Part shown: positions 16,591 to 26,000 of the stretch, one piece after another | Layout of the letters: each line of letters starts with the position of its first letter | Numbering within the stretch: position 1 is the first letter of the stretch | Origin: Bradyrhizobium icense | Lineage (GTDB): Bacteria; Pseudomonadota; Alphaproteobacteria; Rhizobiales; Xanthobacteraceae | Length of the DNA stretch: 64,000 nt | Direction: 5' to 3' | Assembly: GCF_001693385.1 (NCBI RefSeq) | Contig: NZ_CP016428.1 | Location: 744,001 to 808,000, forward strand | The notes under the pieces: model-generated | Told to the model about the DNA's origin: nothing | The model's input: the letters and a program-made list of their open reading frames with translations, nothing else | Database searches by the model: none | Position numbers and translations under genes: made by a program

Positions 16591-17565
16591 ATGTCGACGC
16601 AAACGAGCTTGGTGACTCCGGCGACGCCGCTAAAGGCCTACGCGTCCACGGCGGGCGTGGCCATTTCCGCGCTGTCGCGCCGCGACGTGCGCGAAGGTCC
16701 GCGGGCAATTGCTTCTCCCAAGGACCTGCGGAGCGAACCCGGGCCGGTCCGCTTCGTCATCATCGCGCTTGCCGTCAGCTTCCTCACCGTCTTTGTCGTG
16801 CTGCCGTTGGTCGTGGTGTTCGCATCGGCTTTGTCGAAAGGCTTCGGCGCCTATTTCACCGCGCTGGCCGAGCCGGAGGCGCTGTCGGCGATCCGGCTGA
16901 CCCTGCTGGTGGCGGCGATTTCGGTCGGTCTCAATCTGCTGTTCGGGGTGATCGCGGCCTGGGCGATTGCAAAGTTCGATTTCCCCGGCAAGACCTTCCT
17001 GGTCACGCTGATCGACCTGCCGTTCTCGGTCAGTCCGGTCATTTCGGGTCTCGTCTTCGTGCTGCTGTTCGGCGCGCAGGGCTATTGGGGCACCTGGCTG
17101 CAGGCGCACAACGTCCATATTCTGTTCGCCGTGCCCGGCATTGCGCTCGCGACCATCTTCGTGACGTTTCCGTTTGTGGCCCGTTCGCTGATCCCGCTGA
17201 TGCAGGAGCAGGGCACGCAGGAGGAGGAAGCCGCGATCTCGCTGGGAGCATCAGGTCTGCAGACGTTCTTCCGCGTCACTCTGCCCAATATTAAATGGGG
17301 CCTGTTGTATGGTGTGCTATTGTGCAACGCGCGTGCCATGGGCGAGTTCGGCGCGGTATCGGTGGTGTCGGGCCATATCCGCGGCGAGACCAACACCATG
17401 CCGCTGCTGGTCGAGATCCTCTATAATGAGTATCAGTTCGTAGCGTCATTTGCGATCGCCTCGCTGCTGGCAATGCTGGCATTGATCACGCTGGTCGTGA
17501 AGACCGTTCTCGAAGAGCGCCTGGACGAAGGACAAATTCCAAGGGACGATCCAAGTGACCATTGA
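16591..17565 (+). CDS. cysW: Sulfate ABC transporter permease CysW
   Basis: Predicted 324-residue inner-membrane permease, second half of the sulfate channel. It has an N-terminal cytosolic extension of about 50 residues before the first helix, which is longer than in E. coli CysW. The coupling loop [22 protein letters not shown] and the CysW-typical [21 protein letters not shown] are intact. It starts 11 bases after cysT and its end overlaps the cysA start by 11 bases. Confidence 0.94.
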   Translation: MSTQTSLVTPATPLKAYASTAGVAISALSRRDVREGPRAIASPKDLRSEPGPVRFVIIALAVSFLTVFVVLPLVVVFASALSKGFGAYFTALAEPEALSAIRLTLLVAAISVGLNLLFGVIAAWAIAKFDFPGKTFLVTLIDLPFSVSPVISGLVFVLLFGAQGYWGTWLQAHNVHILFAVPGIALATIFVTFPFVARSLIPLMQEQGTQEEEAAISLGASGLQTFFRVTLPNIKWGLLYGVLLCNARAMGEFGAVSVVSGHIRGETNTMPLLVEILYNEYQFVASFAIASLLAMLALITLVVKTVLEERLDEGQIPRDDPSDH

Positions 17566-18604
17566 AGTCAAAAACATCGTCAAGAAGTTCGGCGCGTTCG
17601 CCGCACTCGACACTGTCGATCTGAAGGTCGGCAAGGGCGAGTTGCTGGCGCTGCTCGGCCCGTCCGGTTCGGGCAAGACCACGCTGCTGCGGATCATCGC
17701 CGGCCTCGACTGGCCCGATGCAGGCGAGGTGCGGATCGACGGCGAGGACGCACTTGGCCATGGCGCCAGCGAGCGCCATGTTGGATTCGTGTTTCAGCAC
17801 TACGCGCTGTTTCGGCACATGACGGTGTTCGAGAACGTCGCCTTCGGTCTGCGCGTGCAGCCGCGCGCGGTCCGCAAGGACGAGGCCACGATCCGCGCCC
17901 GCGTCAAGGAGCTGTTGGATCTGGTGCAGCTCGACTGGCTGGCAAACCGCTATCCCAGTCAGTTGTCCGGCGGCCAGCGCCAGCGCATTGCGCTCGCCCG
18001 CGCGCTTGCGATCGAGCCGCGCATTCTGCTGCTCGACGAGCCGTTCGGCGCGCTCGACGCCAAGGTGCGAAAGGAGCTGCGGCAATGGCTGCGCTCGCTG
18101 CATTCTGAAATTCACGTCACCTCGATCTTCGTCACCCACGACCAGGAAGAGGCGCTGGAAGTCGCCAACCGCGTGGTTGTCATGGACAAGGGCCGCATCG
18201 AACAGATCGGCACTCCCGGCGATGTCTACGACAACCCGGCGACCGCGTTCGTCCATGGTTTCATCGGCGAATCCATCGTGCTGCCGGTGGAGGTCTCAGG
18301 CGGCTCGGTGCGGCTCGGCGGCCGGCCGCTCAACATTGCCGCCCAAGGCGTGGCCTCCGGCGCCTCGAAACTTTTCGTCCGCCGCCACGACATGCAGATC
18401 GGGCCGGCCGGGACCGGCTCGCTGGAGGGCGCGGTGCGCCACGTCCGCTCGTTCGGCCCGATCCAGCGGGCGGAGATCGCGTTGACGGGCGGGGAGGGCA
18501 AGACCGTGATCGAGATCGACGCCCCCCGGGACCGGGAACTCCAGGCCGGTGAGATCATCGGCCTACAGCCCCGCCGCTACCGGATCTTTACCGCGCAGGA
18601 TTAG
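17555..18604 (+). CDS. cysA: Sulfate ABC transporter ATP-binding protein CysA
   Basis: Predicted 349-residue cytosolic ATPase driving sulfate import. Walker A is GPSGSGKTT (about residues 34-42), the signature is [14 protein letters not shown] and Walker B is [14 protein letters not shown], with the switch histidine in VTHDQEEA. The C-terminal 110 residues form the TOBE-like regulatory extension seen in CysA. A GTG start at 17555 overlaps the cysW 3' end. It is the last gene of the transport operon. Confidence 0.95.
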   Translation: MTIEVKNIVKKFGAFAALDTVDLKVGKGELLALLGPSGSGKTTLLRIIAGLDWPDAGEVRIDGEDALGHGASERHVGFVFQHYALFRHMTVFENVAFGLRVQPRAVRKDEATIRARVKELLDLVQLDWLANRYPSQLSGGQRQRIALARALAIEPRILLLDEPFGALDAKVRKELRQWLRSLHSEIHVTSIFVTHDQEEALEVANRVVVMDKGRIEQIGTPGDVYDNPATAFVHGFIGESIVLPVEVSGGSVRLGGRPLNIAAQGVASGASKLFVRRHDMQIGPAGTGSLEGAVRHVRSFGPIQRAEIALTGGEGKTVIEIDAPRDRELQAGEIIGLQPRRYRIFTAQD

Positions 18605-18637
18605 ATTCTGACCCGACATGCCGCCACAAAAGCGGTC

Positions 18638-18775
18638 GTCGTACCCGCGAAGGCGGGTATCCAGTAAATCACCGCTGCCCATAATTGCGACGACGCGGAG
18701 TACCGGATCGTTCCGCCGGAGCCTGTCATCGGGCGCGCATTCGCGCGACCCGTTGACGGACGATGACAGCGGTGG
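18638..18775. repeat. Dispersed repeat R1, copy a
   Basis: A roughly 138-base palindromic unit between cysA and the CAP-domain gene. It opens with GTACCCGCGAAGGCGGGTA, itself a short hairpin, and ends with a second half containing TCGCGCGACCC. The same unit occurs in the opposite orientation at 48976-49109; a 37-base core differs at one position between the two. It lies wholly between genes. Confidence 0.8.
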
Positions 18776-18880
18776 GTGCCGTTAATGGCCAAAATTCGCT
18801 TCCCGTTCACCATTCAGCCACGGTTGGTATGCAACAAGCGGCCATCCAGGCTTCGGGGATTCTATCGGGGGATTCTTTCA

Positions 18881-19378
18881 GTGAAACGGGCGACCACCGC
18901 CATTATCGGCCTATTGCTACTTGCCGGCTGCTCGGCAGACGTCAAGATTCCGGAACAGCCGGCCATGTATCTCGACATGGCCCAACCCGGCGCCACGCTT
19001 GATCCCGTCGCCGCGGCGATTCTGATCTCGCAATATCGCCAGAACAACGGCCTCGGCGCCGTCGTGGTCGATCCCGATCTGATCAAGCTGGCGGAGCAGC
19101 AGTCCCAGGCAATGGCGGTCCGTAACAAGATGGACCACAATGTGAAGGGCCCGCTGGAGAAGCGGCTGGGGGCCTCGGGCTATCCGGCAAAGCTTGCCGT
19201 CGAGAATATCTCGGCCGGCTATCATACGATGGCGGAAGCCTTTTCGGGCTGGCGCGACTCGCCGCCGCACAAGGCCAATATGCTCAAGAACGGTGTCACA
19301 AAATTGGGCATCGCCGCGGTTTATGCTCCAAACACCAAATACAAGGTGTTCTGGACGCTCATTCTCGCGTCAACCTGA
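18881..19378 (+). CDS. CAP-domain (SCP/PR1-like) lipoprotein
   Basis: Predicted 165-residue lipoprotein. The GTG start at 18881 gives a short signal with lipobox LLAGC (Cys17); GGGGGA precedes it. The CAP domain (PF00188) spans about residues 45-165, with LAEQQSQAMAVRNKMDHN, ENISAGYHTMAEAFSGWRDSPPH and the terminal YKVFWTLILA, matching the family's His/Glu pocket. A longer frame starting at 18776 would abut repeat R1 and bury the lipobox. Bacterial CAP proteins are exported and mostly uncharacterised. It appears monocistronic. Confidence 0.88.
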   Translation: MKRATTAIIGLLLLAGCSADVKIPEQPAMYLDMAQPGATLDPVAAAILISQYRQNNGLGAVVVDPDLIKLAEQQSQAMAVRNKMDHNVKGPLEKRLGASGYPAKLAVENISAGYHTMAEAFSGWRDSPPHKANMLKNGVTKLGIAAVYAPNTKYKVFWTLILAST

Positions 19379-19515
19379 AACAGTCCTGGATACGGGCTTT
19401 CGTGCCTCACAAGGCGATAAACTGGGCGTGATCTTTGCTTCCAATCTAGTCAATTGACGCCGTCGCGAACTGCCGCCACGGTGCCGGCCTCATTACGCTT
19501 TGATTGACGGTCCCG

Positions 19516-20691
19516 ATGGATTATTCCCCCACACGTCCAGCCACCACGCCCGCCAAGGCGCAGCGTGTGCTGGTTCTGCAAGGCGGCGGCGCGCTCGGCT
19601 CCTACCAAGCGGGCGCCTTCCAGGCGCTATGCCGCTCGGGGTTCGAACCTGAATGGATCGCGGGCATTTCGATCGGCGCCGTCAATGCCGCGATCATTGC
19701 CGGCAACGAAGGCGAAAAGCGCGTCGACCGGCTGAAAGAATTTTGGGAGATGGTATCATCTCCGGTGCCATGGAAGCCCGTTGCATCGGGCGACCGCGCG
19801 CGCTCGCTGTTCAACGAGACCAGCGCCGCGCTGATTGCGACCTTCGGCGTGCCGGGCTTCTTCACGCCGCGCATTCCGCCCGCGCCTTTGTGGCCGCCGG
19901 GCAGCCCGCAATCGCAGAGCTATTACGACACCGCGCCCTTGAAGAAAACATTGGAGAGGTTGGTCGACTTCGACCGCATCAACGACCTGAAGACGCGGCT
20001 CAGCGTCGGTGCGGTCGGCGTGACCTCGGGCAATTTGAAATATTTCGACAATTTCGAGTTCAGGAAGCGCGGCAAGAAGATCGGCCCGGAGCACATCATG
20101 GCCTCCGGCGCGCTGCCGCCTGGGTTTCCTTCCGTGCAGATCGAGGGCGAGCACTATTGGGACGGCGGCATTGCCTCCAACACGCCGCTCGATTACGTGC
20201 TGGGCGGAGAAACCAACCGCGATCTCCTGATCTTCCAGATCGATTTGTTCAGCGCGCGCGGTGAATTGCCGACGTCGCTGCTGGAGGCCGCCGAGCGGGA
20301 AAAGGACATCCGCTATTCCAGCCGCACCCGCATGGCCACCGACAAGAACAAGCAGGTGCACAACACGCGGAAGGCGTTGCGCGAGCTGCTCGGAAAGCTG
20401 CCCGATGATCTCAAGAACGATCCGTCAGTGGCAGTTCTCTGCAACGCGGCCGAGGAAAACACCGTCACCGTCGTGCATCTAATCTACAAGAGCAAGAACT
20501 ACGAAACGTCATCCAAGGACTACGACTTTTCGTATGTCGCCATGGTCGAACACTGGAACGCGGGCGTCCGCGACGTCTATCAGTCGATGCGTCACAAGGA
20601 CGTGCTGGAGCGTCCGCAATCCGGCCAGACCATGATGGCCTACGATATGACGGCGGATGGCTCGAAGACAGCCGCAGGCAAGCAGGAGTAA
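19516..20691 (+). CDS. Patatin-like phospholipase with DUF3734
   Basis: Predicted 391-residue serine hydrolase. The patatin domain (about residues 18-225) has the oxyanion loop QGGGALGSYQAG, the nucleophile GISIG and the DGG-type motif WDGGIASNTP that supplies the catalytic aspartate. The C-terminal 150 residues fit DUF3734. No signal peptide is seen, so it is probably cytosolic or attached to granules or membranes. A TTG four codons upstream of the ATG at 19516 is an alternative start. The 3-hydroxybutyrate dehydrogenase gene follows after 5 bases, with its Shine-Dalgarno inside this gene's end, so the pair is an operon. A link to lipid or polyhydroxybutyrate turnover is inferred from that pairing. 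Confidence 0.92.
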   Translation: MDYSPTRPATTPAKAQRVLVLQGGGALGSYQAGAFQALCRSGFEPEWIAGISIGAVNAAIIAGNEGEKRVDRLKEFWEMVSSPVPWKPVASGDRARSLFNETSAALIATFGVPGFFTPRIPPAPLWPPGSPQSQSYYDTAPLKKTLERLVDFDRINDLKTRLSVGAVGVTSGNLKYFDNFEFRKRGKKIGPEHIMASGALPPGFPSVQIEGEHYWDGGIASNTPLDYVLGGETNRDLLIFQIDLFSARGELPTSLLEAAEREKDIRYSSRTRMATDKNKQVHNTRKALRELLGKLPDDLKNDPSVAVLCNAAEENTVTVVHLIYKSKNYETSSKDYDFSYVAMVEHWNAGVRDVYQSMRHKDVLERPQSGQTMMAYDMTADGSKTAAGKQE

Positions 20692-20696
20692 ATGGA

Positions 20697-21485
20697 ATGG
20701 GTACGTTAAAAGGCAAGACCGCTGTCGTAACCGGCTCGACCAGCGGCATCGGATTGGCTTACGCACGCGCCTTCGCCGCCGCCGGCGCCAATGTCGTCCT
20801 CAACGGCATGGGTGTGCCGGCCGATATCGAGCGCGAGCGCTCCGGCATCGAGACCGACTTCAAGGTCCGCGCCGTGCACTCGCCCGCTGACATGACCAAG
20901 CCCGCCGAGATTGCCGAAATGATCGCGCTCGGCGAGAAGACGTTTGGTTCGGTCGATATCCTCGTCAACAATGCCGGCATCCAGTTCGTGTCGCCGATCG
21001 AGGAGTTTCCGCCCGAGAAGTGGGAAGCCATCATCGCCATCAACCTGTCGTCGGCGTTCTACGGCATTCGCGCCGCGGTGCCCGGGATGAAGAAGCGCGG
21101 CTGGGGCCGCATCATCAACACGGCTTCCGCGCATTCGCTGGTCGCGTCGCCGTTCAAGGCGGCCTACGTCTCGGCCAAGCACGGCATTGCCGGTCTCACC
21201 AAGACGGTGGCGCTGGAGCTTGCGACCTTCAAGATCACCTGCAACTGCATCAGCCCCGGCTATGTCTGGACGCCGCTGGTCGAGAAACAGATTCCCGACA
21301 CCATGAAGGCGCGCAACATGACCAAGGAGCAGGTCATCAAGGACGTGCTGCTGGAGGCACAGCCGACCAAGGAATTCGTGACCTCGGAGCAAGTCGCAGC
21401 GCTGGCGCTGTTCCTGTGCAGCGACGATGCCGCCCAGATCACCGGCGCCAATCTGTCGATCGACGGCGGTTGGACCGCGGCATAG
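20697..21485 (+). CDS. bdhA: D-3-hydroxybutyrate dehydrogenase (SDR family)
   Basis: Predicted 262-residue NAD-dependent short-chain dehydrogenase converting 3-hydroxybutyrate and acetoacetate. It shows TGSTSGIGLAYA (cofactor loop), NNAGIQ, the catalytic set with YVSAKHG, and the 3-hydroxybutyrate-dehydrogenase-typical CNCISPGYVWTPLVEKQIPD. The length is usual. It is cotranscribed with the patatin-like gene and presumably works in polyhydroxybutyrate or ketone-body use. Confidence 0.94.
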   Translation: MGTLKGKTAVVTGSTSGIGLAYARAFAAAGANVVLNGMGVPADIERERSGIETDFKVRAVHSPADMTKPAEIAEMIALGEKTFGSVDILVNNAGIQFVSPIEEFPPEKWEAIIAINLSSAFYGIRAAVPGMKKRGWGRIINTASAHSLVASPFKAAYVSAKHGIAGLTKTVALELATFKITCNCISPGYVWTPLVEKQIPDTMKARNMTKEQVIKDVLLEAQPTKEFVTSEQVAALALFLCSDDAAQITGANLSIDGGWTAA

Positions 21486-21512
21486 GAATTGCGATGGCCC
21501 CGGGAAGCGCGC

Positions 21513-22343
21513 CTAATGGGCGGCGCTCCCGGTGACGGCTGCGATACTCTCCTGGGAAAAATGCAGCTCATTGAAGCCGAGCTTGCTGGCGACCAGAATC
21601 AGAACGGAAGCCAGCACCACCCTCAGCACCGTCTCCGGCACGCGAACCGCGCAGTAGCTGCCGATCACGATGCCGGGCAACGATCCGATCAACAGCACAC
21701 TCATCAGCGCCCAATCGACCGAACCCAGCGCCCAGTGTCCGATGCCGGCCACCAGCGTCAGTGGCACTGCGTGTGCGATGTCGGAGCCGACGATGCTCGC
21801 CATCGGCAGGCGCGGATAGAGCAGCAGGAGCGCGGTGACGCCAACCGCACCGGCGCCGACGGATGAAATCGAGACAAGCACGCCGAGCGCCACGCCGACC
21901 ATCACGGTCGCGCGGTCGGTCGTCGCGGCATCGAACCCTTCCATGCGGCGACGGTAACGATCCATAATCGCCCTGCGGAAGACCAACGATGTCGCCGTGA
22001 GGAAGAGCGCAAAGCACAGCACCAGATTGATCAGGCTGCGCGCGGAATCCCCGTTGAGGTCGAGTTGCCACAGCACAAGCAAGGTAACGACGCTTGCCGG
22101 GATGCTGCCGCTGGCAAGGCGGATCACCGCCGGCCAGTGAATGCTGCGTGCAAAGCCATGCACCAGGCTGCCGCCCGTCTTGGTGGCCGCGGCATATAGA
22201 AGGTCGGTGCCGACAGCGGTGGACGGGTGGATGCCGAACAGCAGGATCAGCAACGGCGTCATCAGCGAGCCGCCACCGACACCGGTCATCCCGACAAGCA
22301 GGCCAACGCCGAAACCCGAAACAACGTAGAGAGGATCAATCAT
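21513..22343 (-). CDS. Sulfite exporter TauE/SafE family protein
   Basis: Predicted 276-residue inner-membrane protein (PF01925) with about eight helices and the two family repeats visible as VGLLVGMTGVGGGSLMTPLLI near the start and GALVSISSVGAGAVG-like residues in the middle. Members are thought to move sulfur-containing organic anions such as sulfite or sulfoacetate. It is not in an operon with the cys genes, 3 kb away. A 12-bp perfect palindrome (22353-22364) lies just upstream of the start and may be an operator. Confidence 0.92.
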   Translation of the reverse strand: MIDPLYVVSGFGVGLLVGMTGVGGGSLMTPLLILLFGIHPSTAVGTDLLYAAATKTGGSLVHGFARSIHWPAVIRLASGSIPASVVTLLVLWQLDLNGDSARSLINLVLCFALFLTATSLVFRRAIMDRYRRRMEGFDAATTDRATVMVGVALGVLVSISSVGAGAVGVTALLLLYPRLPMASIVGSDIAHAVPLTLVAGIGHWALGSVDWALMSVLLIGSLPGIVIGSYCAVRVPETVLRVVLASVLILVASKLGFNELHFSQESIAAVTGSAAH

Positions 22344-22352
22344 TCCAGAATC

Positions 22353-22364
22353 AAACCATGGTTT
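22353..22364. promoter_or_regulatory. 12-bp perfect palindrome upstream of the TauE/SafE gene
   Basis: AAACCATGGTTT lies 10 bases upstream of the start codon at 22343, next to an AT-rich GATTATATAG stretch at about 22372-22381. The closeness to the start suggests a repressor site. No regulator gene is adjacent. The rest of the gap to 22642 shows no gene. Confidence 0.35.
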
Positions 22365-22642
22365 AGTGTTCGATTATATAGCAGCGTCGGCATCGACGTC
22401 CCGCCCTGGCCGCAGCCGGAGTGAAAATAAGAAAGTTTCATGCGCGCACGGGAATTGGATGGATATATTCCCCTACTGCGCCCGTGATCGGGGGAGCGTC
22501 CCACCGTCGCCAAATGAGGCGGCAACGTGGCATGATGGGCCAAGGCGGCCCGCCGATGCCTATTGCCCGCTTTGAGGGTTATCCGTCGGTGGGTAGTACT
22601 CTCGCAGATGCGCGCCCGCCCACCATGCTCCGTTGTCGCAAG

Positions 22643-24010
22643 TCAGCGCTTGCCGAACGCCAACACGTGCAGCCCGAGCCGCCGGCGCACGATCCAGAAC
22701 AGAAGCACCGTCTCGAACGCAAGCGAGATCGAGGTCGCCGCCGCCGCGCCGTGGCCACCGAAGCGCGGCACCAGCATCACGCACAGCACCAAGTTCATGA
22801 CGAAGGCGAGCGCATAAGCCAGCGCGCAGATGTGCTGGTGGCCGAGCATGTTGAGCAGCCGCTCGACCGGGCCGATTGCCGCGCGCACCAAAAGCCCGAT
22901 CGCGGCAATGAACATGATGTCATAGCCGACGACGAACTGCGGTCCGAACAGCCACAATAGCGGCTTGCCGAGCGCCAGCAGCAGAATGGTCGCGCCGAGC
23001 GAGGGCCAGAACGTCCACTGGATCGCGTGCGCCACATAGGCCGACAGCCGCGCCTTGTCGCCTTGCGCGTTGTACTCGGCAAAGCGATGCGCCGTCGTCG
23101 CCGCCATCGCGTAGTGAATGAAGGATACCAGCGCCAGCGTCTTCACCACCGCAAAGTAGACGCCGACCTCCTCCGAGGAGCGGAATTGCTGCAGCACCAG
23201 CACGTCGGTGTAGGACAACAGCAGATAAAAGCTCTCCACCAGCAGGATCGGCAGCGAGACCGCGAGCCAGCCGCGGAAGTCGTAGGCCCGGGGGCCGGGC
23301 TCGATGTGGCCGCCGAGCTTGCGATTGAGCACGATCATTTGCCCGATCATCGCGGCCCATACTGCCGCGGCGCTGGCCCACATCGCGGCCGTGGCGCCGA
23401 GATTGAAGCCGAGCACGAACGCGCCGGCGGTCAGGCCGATGATCAGTGACTGGCGCACGATGAACTGCGGCACCAGGCCAAGCCGCATCCAGTCATGCGA
23501 GCGGGCGATGCCGTCCTGGGTGTTGGCGACGACGAACGCCGGCAGAGTCAAGCAACCGATGTAGAGGGGCACGATCGCGTTGCCGTCGATCCACGGCGAC
23601 AATCCCTTCACCGCGCCCGCCAGCAGCAGCGAGACGATGGAGGAGACTGCAAACGTCATCCATCGGCTGCCGGAGAGGAAGCCGCGCAACAGCGCGTGTT
23701 CGCCGCGTGTACGATATTCCGGAATGAGCTTCTGCGCGGATGCCGAGATGCCGAAATCCATCATGCTGCCGAGCAGCAGCACCCAGGTCCAGACATAGAC
23801 GTAGACGCCGTAGTCGGAGCCGCCCATCCAGCGCGCCAGCAGGATCTGCGAGAAATAGGCAAGCGCTGCGCTGAAAACGCGGATGACGAAGATCGTGCCG
23901 GCCAGCCGCTTTGTGACGGAGGCTTCACTGGAGCCGCCAAGCAGCGCACGCAGGCGCGCGATCACGCCGGCAGGCGGAGCGGTTGCGGATTGCGTATCCA
24001 TCACGGCCAC
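22643..24010 (-). CDS. Polysaccharide/lipopolysaccharide flippase (Wzx-like, MATE superfamily)
   Basis: Predicted 455-residue inner-membrane protein with about 12-14 hydrophobic helices, resembling the oligosaccharide flippase family (PF01943/PF13440). N-terminal features FVIRVFSAALAYFSQILLARWMG and SDYGVYVYVWTWV are typical of Wzx-type exporters. A GTG start at 24010 has GGGGAT about 8 bases before it; an ATG at 24001 is the alternative. No glycosyltransferase or polymerase genes are next to it, so the substrate is unknown. It seems to be an orphan flippase. Confidence 0.85.
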   Translation of the reverse strand: MAVMDTQSATAPPAGVIARLRALLGGSSEASVTKRLAGTIFVIRVFSAALAYFSQILLARWMGGSDYGVYVYVWTWVLLLGSMMDFGISASAQKLIPEYRTRGEHALLRGFLSGSRWMTFAVSSIVSLLLAGAVKGLSPWIDGNAIVPLYIGCLTLPAFVVANTQDGIARSHDWMRLGLVPQFIVRQSLIIGLTAGAFVLGFNLGATAAMWASAAAVWAAMIGQMIVLNRKLGGHIEPGPRAYDFRGWLAVSLPILLVESFYLLLSYTDVLVLQQFRSSEEVGVYFAVVKTLALVSFIHYAMAATTAHRFAEYNAQGDKARLSAYVAHAIQWTFWPSLGATILLLALGKPLLWLFGPQFVVGYDIMFIAAIGLLVRAAIGPVERLLNMLGHQHICALAYALAFVMNLVLCVMLVPRFGGHGAAAATSISLAFETVLLFWIVRRRLGLHVLAFGKR

Positions 24011-24397
24011 AGCGGTACATCCCCGAAACGTGCCGCGAGGCGGCGACGGTCGGATGTATCAACCATTCGTTAAGATTCGGTTGGGTGGGCCGGTGAGGAC
24101 CGGTACCGATATGGCTTTGCGGAACTGCAAAGTCGCACCAACCTGGCCTGCTGATCGCTCCGCGAATCGCATCCGGCGAATTGCTGCGGCCTGGAGCTGC
24201 GAAACGACCAAGTCAGGAACAAAACGGCTGAGCCGTCGTTTGATGCCGCGGAGCCATCGCCGGCCGTTCACAACGGCGCATGTCGCGGATAGCCAAAGGT
24301 CTTCGGACCCGCCGTTATTCATTGCAGGCGCTCGCGCGGATAGCCAAAGGCGATGGCTGCCGTCCCACCCGAACAGCCCGCGTGTCCGGGCCGCGAG
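24011..24397. other. Gap with a 16-bp direct repeat, no clear gene
   Basis: Between the flippase start and the small membrane-protein frame there is no convincing coding sequence. It contains two exact copies of CGCGGATAGCCAAAGG at 24284-24299 and 24335-24350, offset by 51 bases. Nothing else was recognised. Confidence 0.5.
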
Positions 24398-24550
24398 ATG
24401 GATGACCCGAACGATCTGGTCCTGGCCATGTTGGGATTGGCGATCGCTGCCATCATGCTGGTGGCCGGCGCGCTCTATGTCATCAACGCGCCCGATCCCA
24501 TACCGACCCGCAGGCCCCCGCCAGCCGTGCAGGTATCTCCGGTTTCCTAG
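24398..24550 (+). CDS. Small single-helix membrane protein, hypothetical
   Basis: Predicted 50-residue protein beginning MDDPNDLVLAMLGL, with one membrane helix (residues about 5-28) and a proline-rich tail, DPIPTRRPPPAVQV. An in-frame ATG at 24353 would add 15 residues. No strong ribosome site is seen before either start, and the family is not recognised. It is kept because the hydrophobic profile is gene-like and it fills a 630-base gap; it may still be spurious. Confidence 0.4.
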   Translation: MDDPNDLVLAMLGLAIAAIMLVAGALYVINAPDPIPTRRPPPAVQVSPVS

Positions 24551-24641
24551 CTTGATGCTGGTTGGCCCCGGGTTGGTGGAACTGTTCCGGTTTTTTCGTA
24601 ATTTTGAGCGTCGGCCACATTGTGCGGCCGGGGAGGAGAAT

Positions 24642-24896
24642 ATGAAACTGCTTGTCACCGCTGTAACGATCACCGCCGCGCTGGCTGTCAGCCCGGCTTC
24701 TGCCCAGAAGACGGCTTGCACAAGCGAAAACATGGCCAAGCTCGTCACGGCCAGCAACGCTATGCCTGACAGTCCCGGCAAATTTGCGATGATGAAAGAG
24801 ATGGGCGCGGCGAATGCCGCGATGGCAAAGGGCGACATGCGGGGCGCTTGCAAGAGCTATATGCGCGCCCAGCAAATGAGCGGGCAGAAAGGCTAG
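24642..24896 (+). CDS. Small exported methionine-rich protein, hypothetical
   Basis: Predicted 84-residue periplasmic protein. Residues 1-22 are a clean Sec signal (VTAVTITAALAVSPASAQ). The mature part of about 62 residues is helical, rich in Met and Ala, with two cysteines (ACTSE near its start and GACKSY near the end) that could form one disulfide. GGGGAGGAG precedes the ATG by 4 bases, a strong ribosome site. Family not recognised. The layout resembles small periplasmic helical-bundle proteins, but no function is assigned. Confidence 0.75.
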   Translation: MKLLVTAVTITAALAVSPASAQKTACTSENMAKLVTASNAMPDSPGKFAMMKEMGAANAAMAKGDMRGACKSYMRAQQMSGQKG

Positions 24897-25029
24897 GAGT
24901 ACACGTTGCCGAAGAGGAGAGCTGCCAAGCGCCGGCTCTCCTCGCGCCAGAAAGCGTCGCTGCACCCGGCGGAAACGCGTCGCGGCATCGTGGTGCGGCC
25001 GCGCACGTCCACGGGGACGGCAGGTTGCG

Positions 25030-25863
25030 TCAATTCAAACTGACGTTGAACTCGTAGGCCCGGTCGCCGCCGACCAGCGTCAGCTTCAGTGCGGCACCTT
25101 CCGGGCTGGCGCCGGGCGGCAGGCCGTCGAGTTCGAAGGCAAAGCGTTTGACGCCGGGCGGGCCTTGCTCCACGAGCTTGGGAACCGGCAGCGCCCAGTC
25201 GGGCGTCGGCCCCTCGGCGAGCAGGCTGACCTCCTTGGCCTCGGGCGCGGTCACGTCGACCAGCACGTTCTTTCCCTCGCGTTTGACGTCGCGGATGGTC
25301 AGCGGACTGGGGTCCCCGACATTGGCCGGCTTCGGCACCGCATTGAGCGCATCGGACAGTGTGCCGTCCTCGGTGCTTGCCACGCTGGCAAACGCCAGTT
25401 CGGCATGGGCTTCGACGGGAATGCAGATCTTCTCGCAAACCGCGTAGCTGATGTGGGTGCGCAGCGTCACCGGCTTGTCGGCATTCTTAGCGACGATCCG
25501 CAACGGCAGGACGACCTGCTGCTTGTATCCCAGCGCGATGCCGCCCGCGCCGTCGTCAAATTTCATCGGTGCCGGCCACAGCACGGTCACGGCTTCTACA
25601 TTGTCCGATTTGGAAAAGTCGAAGCGGGGTGGCACGCCGGAATCCCCCGGCGTCCGCCAATAGGTCTTCCACCCCGGCTGCAGCTGGATGGCTACGCCGC
25701 CGAGCAGCACCGGGCCGCTGCGTGATCCCGCCAGCAACCGGACCGCGGAATGGGTATCTCGTTGCCACGGCGAGGCATCCTCGGCGCGAACTTCCGACGT
25801 CGCACACGCGACAGACACGGCGGCGACGCCGAGTGCGGCGCGCAAGGGAACTAGGACGCTCAT
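25030..25863 (-). CDS. DsbD N-terminal-domain-like periplasmic protein
   Basis: Predicted 277-residue exported protein. Residues 1-27 form a Sec signal (AALGVAAVSVACATSEVRA). The body matches the alpha domain of thiol:disulfide interchange protein DsbD: QPGWKTYWRTPGDSGVPP at about 62-79 and the redox pair VCEKICIP at about 145-152. It lacks the membrane and C-terminal thioredoxin parts of full DsbD, so it is a stand-alone domain that may hand electrons to periplasmic thiol partners. It is divergent from yqgE. Confidence 0.88.
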   Translation of the reverse strand: MSVLVPLRAALGVAAVSVACATSEVRAEDASPWQRDTHSAVRLLAGSRSGPVLLGGVAIQLQPGWKTYWRTPGDSGVPPRFDFSKSDNVEAVTVLWPAPMKFDDGAGGIALGYKQQVVLPLRIVAKNADKPVTLRTHISYAVCEKICIPVEAHAELAFASVASTEDGTLSDALNAVPKPANVGDPSPLTIRDVKREGKNVLVDVTAPEAKEVSLLAEGPTPDWALPVPKLVEQGPPGVKRFAFELDGLPPGASPEGAALKLTLVGGDRAYEFNVSLN

Positions 25864-26000
25864 GGCACGTCTTTACAGGCAAGTTTCGACGCAAACCATT
25901 GAATTGCGTGTGATCGGCAGCCGAATGATGCCGGAAGCTTGATTGACAGAAACCGCACCCGATATCAGGATATGAACCTGCAAGAGAAAGGCCTTTGCGG

